From: Ianthella basta
Lineage: Eukaryota; Porifera; Demospongiae; Verongiida; Ianthellidae
Length of the DNA: 64,000 bases
NCBI GenBank assembly: GCA_964019415.1
Contig: OZ025890.1
Coordinates: 3,874,553 to 3,938,552, forward strand
Direction of reading: 5' to 3'
The position numbers and the translations under genes are program-made. Positions 59,401-64,000 of this stretch are shown here, one piece after another; the first letter of the stretch is position 1, and each line of letters begins with the position of its first letter. The notes beneath the pieces were generated by a model. The model worked only from the letters and a program-made list of their open reading frames with translations. It made no database searches and was not told where the DNA came from.

Positions 59401-61995
59401 TGTCGCTTGACGAACTGGACCTGCTTAGCCACTCTCTGCTGCTCAGCAGGTGTCAGCCGTCCCTTGCTTCGTGCCTTCCACATCACGCTGTTGTCAAGGG
59501 TACTGTACGAACCCACCTTTGGGCTCTGAGATACAGTGGTCTCTATGTTGTCCTGGAACTGTAAAGCCTTTTTGATCTCTTTATCTTCGACTGTGGGCGG
59601 GTTGTCAGTTGGCCAGTGATTCTGTAGCACATATTTGGCCATGGCAGAAGAGACAATTGGTGTGACTTCACTCTCGGCAGGCATTGCAGGGGAGTGGCTA
59701 GGAGATGGCTTCCCTTTCCAAGCTGGAGGGCCTCCTTGAGCGACACGAATCATAATAGATTGCTGTATCTGTGCACAGGAAACAGAGAAAGGAAGTGAAG
59801 AGTCTTATTCTACTTGAAACTGTGTGCTACAGCACAGTTTCACTCTGTGGTTCAATCAACTGTCTCTACCCACAGTGTGGTGTTCAGTAGTAGCTGGGGA
59901 AGGTAGGCCTGCTTAAAGTGTGTGTGTGTGTGAAGGGGGGCACTCACTGTAAGTAGTGGTAGTCTTCTGAGTAGTAGCAGTACACTCACTGTCCCTCCCT
60001 GTACAGCCTCTCTAAAACTAACCGCTGAGATCTGACTAGTGATTGTGCCCCTTTTATATTGCTGAATGTCAGATGTGGTAGTATACCTATTGTCAGACAC
60101 CTAACACCTGTTACAATGATAACAGTGTACCCACAGCGTGTGTTCTTGAAAGGGGTATCATGGGAACTGGTCTGTTGAGCATTGAACGCCTCATTAACCC
60201 CCATAGGATGATTTTCCCCATCACGTATCCTAGGTCCAGTGTAATTAGGCCGAGATATACACTCGTGTGGCTGTACATCCCATTTCTTCAGTGTGGTCAT
60301 GTAATACTTACTCCCAATGTCCTATTACTTGGGGTATGCACACATGCATTGATGGTTTCTCAATTGACTAATAGTAGATACTGTTCAGGCTATGCAGCTG
60401 TTGTTGACTCAACTATGTCATGTACAATATATATCTCTCAGCCCGTCTGTGATTGGATGCACACCAGCAGTTGTTCATTCCTCTGTTCACCGTTGGTAAA
60501 CTGGTTCTTTTGAGCATGTGATGGACTACTTGATGACAAGGCATGTGGGTTGGGTGGACTTTACTGAGCACCTCCTCTCCCCCGCACTGTGCTGTCATAC
60601 ACACTGTAGATTGAATCCTTGGAGAATGAGATTCAGCAGATTCACGAGCAGTATGCTGCTCGCATAGGTGAGTCATGTGCATGCATGCGCTTGTTCATGG
60701 ACACACACTCTTGTACCAGAGCACACACACATATACTGTTGTGTACAGTATGACTGCGTTTGCCAAGTGTGAATTAGCATACATACATTTGGCTGCACAC
60801 ACATGCAGAGACACACACAGACATACACACATGCACACACATGCACACACACACACTCACACATGTGCACACACACACATGATGCAACATGCTGCTGTGT
60901 ACAGTATGACAGTGATGCTATGCTTGTTGAGTGTGTAGCTAGGCACGAAGAAACGCAATACCCATAGCAATAGCTCACTGTGAACATATGAATTGGGGAA
61001 AACTACTAAAGTATGTTAGCTATGTGCTGGGAAAGCTGATGCTGTGGGCATTTGATCTATTGCACCTGTGTTGGTCTCATGACTGTAAACCATGGTTAAT
61101 GTGAGATTCTTTGTGACATGGCGTGCGCAGTAAGAGCCAGGGGCTTGTCTGAGTTACCTTTCCAGGAGGTCAGCATGTCAGTGAACACTCTGCACTAGAA
61201 CTTAACGTGGTTCTCTGTTTTCTACCTCCCTTTCTTCAGCAACATTACAACAGCAGATTGCCAAACTGAAAGCCGCAAAGGGCCAGGAGGATTATGGTGT
61301 TGATGCACGGATAATGTTTCTTGTTCACCAGGTACGTACGTGAATACATGCAGGTGGGAGTTAAGCAGCTATGGGCAGTAAGTACGTACGTACATCGGTC
61401 ACACCTGTTAGACCTACTTATGCAGAGCAAACACCCATCCCTAGGGGTGAGCTGTTTGTCCCAAGTTGACATTATAGCTACGAGTACTTATGGCGGCTCT
61501 GTATTGAGATATCCAAACACCCCAGCCACATTCGACAACATACTGTAGCTCCACCCTTGCCACTCAGAGCCCCAGCACCTGTGTGTGTATCCATGGCATG
61601 CCTTTAGTGCTGGTTCCCACTTCTGAGTAACAAGAGCCTAATGAATTTAACGAGCGACATGGCTACTGCTTAGAAACATGTCAGTGATAGGCTTCAAAGG
61701 AACAAGATGGCAGTGTGATAGAGAGGTAATTTGTGATAAACCATGCATGGGGCACGTGCAGCAACCACTGTGTAACTTTTTTAGTATACTGTAGCTGTTT
61801 TGAGTGTTTGCCTCTTGTCAGGGCACCATGTCTTCAAAGGGTATATGCTCAGTGCAGTGCATGTTGTGTAGTGTGTTGGCAGTGATGGGAGACCCCCTCA
61901 CTGCTCCTCTCCCACCACACACACGTGTTCAGAATCGTAGAGAGAAGGAGAAGATTGAGAAGCAACTCAAGGACAAGTCCAAAGTGGAAGCATGA
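56433..61995 (+). CDS. Coiled-coil protein of unknown function
   Basis: Eight exons: 56433-56660, 56795-56849, 57084-57274, 57420-57731, 57926-58081, 60610-60667, 61240-61331, 61933-61995; phases close at 384 aa. The first 75 residues are Ser/Pro-rich and probably disordered. From residue 77 on, the protein is almost continuous heptad coiled coil (LTELTHELDQTRQELAEV, LEKKHRELQDKLTKANERS, KAELEAEQ-like segments), ending REKEKIEKQLKDKSK. There are no catalytic motifs. It resembles cytoskeletal, centrosomal or ciliary scaffold proteins in form only. Pairing with an IQ/ankyrin gene could hint at a ciliary role, but this is speculation. Intron 5 holds an opposite-strand exon. Confidence 0.75.
59304..59768 (-). 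CDS. Terminal exon of an unrecognised gene nested in an intron
   Basis: After a TTTCCTGTGCACAG acceptor, 154 codons run from IQQSIMIRVAQGGPPAWKGK to a stop at 59304. The middle is rich in Lys and Gln (EIKKALQFQDNIET, LTPAEQQRVAKQVQFVKRHQ), predicted helical, and it ends GALVWSLY. I do not recognise it. Upstream exons would lie at higher coordinates on the minus strand, possibly within the same host intron, but none was identified. The clear acceptor and the length argue for a real exon. Confidence 0.5.
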   Translation of the reverse strand: MQQSIMIRVAQGGPPAWKGKPSPSHSPAMPAESEVTPIVSSAMAKYVLQNHWPTDNPPTVEDKEIKKALQFQDNIETTVSQSPKVGSYSTLDNSVMWKARSKGRLTPAEQQRVAKQVQFVKRHQKDLHKQVYEAFKNFYSKLTSHEGALVWSLY

Positions 61996-61997
61996 CT

Positions 61998-62060
61998 GGC
62001 ATATTGTATTGTATTGTATTGTATTGTATTGTATTGTATTGTATTGTATTGTATTGTATT
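61998..62060. repeat. (TATTG)n pentanucleotide repeat
   Basis: About twelve TATTG units directly after the coiled-coil gene stop codon, followed by TATTTATTACAGACTAGG. It could be the tail of a retroposed element. Confidence 0.93.
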
Positions 62061-64000
62061 TATTACAGACTAGGATACTAGATACGGATTGAGGTCCCCA
62101 TCTTTGGCATATATGTTACTTGTTTGATGTCGTGCAGTGAACACACATGGTTGGTGCAGTGAAGCAAGGTGTACACATACATGTATGTACATGCTCATTT
62201 TAAAGCTGTATGCGTATGGTCACAGGTGTGTGACGGCAATTTGCATGCTTGGACAGGGTTGATTAGATGTTCTTGCTATTCCTGGCACCTTTGTGCTCTA
62301 GGTAAGTAATGATTATGCATGTACATATGTCTTGTGATTGATTGCAGTTCTTCGTTGGGCTCCCTAGTTACCTTTGCTGGGAATCTACACAGATTAGCAC
62401 ATGATGAGAAGTAGACATGCCATGAAGTGAATGATATGGGCAATTTGTTAGCTCCTTGTCGCAGTGGCTATCAAGTGTGCCGTTTCACACTCATACTGCT
62501 GTTGTAGTCCTTTTCATCACATAACTAGTGAGCAATTTGTACTTTACTGCGAAAGTAATGATGCATGTAATTGTGACCACCGTGTAATCAGTTGCATGCA
62601 GTGTCATTCATACATATACACACATGTGAAACTCATACAACCCTCTGTGTATATGTGGTTGTGCCACTTTTATGTGACAAAGTATGTATGTATGTTGTGG
62701 CTGTTGTTTCTCCTTTTAACAGCACATATGCATGTATAGTTGTATATATGCCTAGTAGTTAATTTACTGCCAGCCATGTACGTAAGACAGGATACCACTG
62801 CATGTGCACTTGGCACTGTGCAGAGAGAGGATGAGACACTGCTCAATGATTGGTCCGTGTATGGGAGGCACTTGCTTCTGCCCCTTGTTGAGTGTTGTTG
62901 TGTAGTGAGCAAATGGTAGGGATTTGATTGTTTTAGTGGCAGGTATGTATATACTAGTATGCAGGTGGCCAGGTGTGTTGGCTACACACAAACATGAACA
63001 TGCAGCTGTTTGAGTATGGAATTTGCAATGGGCAGCTGTTCCCTGTACACTTGACCATGGTGTGCTCTGCTTACTATGACCATACATAGGCATACAGTGC
63101 AAAAGTGCATTGCTATGCACACACAAATGATCAATCTTAGTACATTTATGTGCCTGAGAGCTTTGTGAATCATGCAGATGTATTGGGACATTCTTATCTG
63201 TATGTAATGACTCAAAGGATAGGCAAGGGAAGGAATCTTTACTACACAGCCTCCTACACTCTAATGTGGAGTTCCAGTCACTGAGCCAACCCAACTTAAC
63301 CTGGTGGTGACAATTTACCCTCTCTTGTGCATGCCCTACTCAGCATCGAGTTGCGTGCTTAATGTTGCTATGTATATTCATACGTACATTCAATCAGCTG
63401 TCATGAGCCTCTGGCCTCTGTGTGAGTGGGTCTACTTGTATGTATCTGCCCAGCTAATAGTTGGCTCCCTAGCTATCATGGCTGGCTCTGCATGCATGGC
63501 CACAATACAGGGTTGGCAGTGCAGGTAAGCAGCTACAAATGTATAGTTCTGTAGTGTACGTACATGCCTTAGTTCACGCTTACTAGTGACTGTGCAAAAC
63601 TCTAACTATATATAGTAACATATATACTAAAGCAGTTCTGACCAATAGCACATGTGCACAAAGTATATTTGAGCTCAACAAGCGCAGCCACTATCGGCTA
63701 TGCCAGATATGCATGCGTGATGTATTAATCAATTGGATTTAATTGCATAATAATGTTTAATATACATGTACGTACATGGTAGTATGTAGCTGTATGCGAA
63801 CATGTAATTTGATGTGTAAGTCTAGTACATGTTGAGAGATTCAAAGGAGAATGCAAAAGTGAATGGGGGGAGCTAGTAATGATCTTGAGCCTGGCTCTGA
63901 ATGGCTGCCTGAATGAAGGTTGCCTGTATAGCTTGACTTTGAGTTCATCCTACAGTTCTGTTTTCCTACTCCAGACCTGCAGGCATTAAATTCAATACGT
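62061..64000. other. No recognisable gene
   Basis: About 1.9 kb of AT-rich sequence with ATGCATG, TACGTACAT and CACACA words. Short frames on both strands show no domain or splice-consistent exon that I recognise. Confidence 0.5.

Overview
The window is nuclear DNA of an early-branching animal, most likely a demosponge. It holds intron-containing animal genes with GT-AG introns (KMT5A, XBP1, ZWILCH, AIP, TBL2, CYB5D2, LYRM9, IQANK1), a Death-NACHT-LRR receptor, a non-RD TKL-like kinase, an NHL-propeller gene, many (CA)n tracts, frequent TAGCTAGC words, and abundant non-LTR, KDZ and fold-back elements. The species cannot be named from sequence alone.

Layout. 1-941: partial, apparently identical copy of a kinase locus found complete at 9705-11078. 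960-5283: repeat-rich stretch with a fold-back element, a LINE C-terminal fragment and a 0.8 kb palindrome made of 376-bp units, each containing a well-formed type I hammerhead ribozyme; it lies about 80 bp before the terminal exon of an SMU1-like gene. 6240-7064: NHL beta-propeller exon. 8060-8830: two MITE-like palindromes. 9705-11078: kinase. 11193-14079: MITE, LINE fragment, and an RS-repeat gene that is frameshifted. 14961-16818 (-) AIP and 16881-24866 (+) TBL2 are head to head. 25098-26603 (+) CYB5D2/neuferricin. 27262-37485 (-) KMT5A, whose last intron is occupied by a roughly 7.7 kb KDZ-type DNA transposon nested inside a MITE. 37630-39280 (-) XBP1, with a predicted 23-nt IRE1 intron, is head to head with ZWILCH (39503-41383, +). 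41676-42168 (-) LYRM9 is head to head with the NLR (42315-49442, +). 50181-56299 (-) IQANK1 is head to head with a coiled-coil gene (56433-61995, +) that contains an opposite-strand exon of an unknown gene. 61996-64000 has no recognisable gene.

Functional themes. Several genes are housekeeping or stress functions: XBP1 (unfolded-protein response), TBL2 (ER WD40 protein linked to PERK in vertebrates), KMT5A (H4K20 monomethylation), ZWILCH (spindle checkpoint), AIP (HSP90 co-chaperone). Four gene pairs start 62-222 bp apart on opposite strands, so shared promoters are likely. The most notable mobile features are the retrozyme-like hammerhead palindrome and the KDZ transposon carrying a second, DUF3987-like NTPase gene, a chromodomain-like segment and inverted 88-bp satellite arrays. 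All exon coordinates come from reading splice consensus, frame continuity and remembered family sequences; no search was run.
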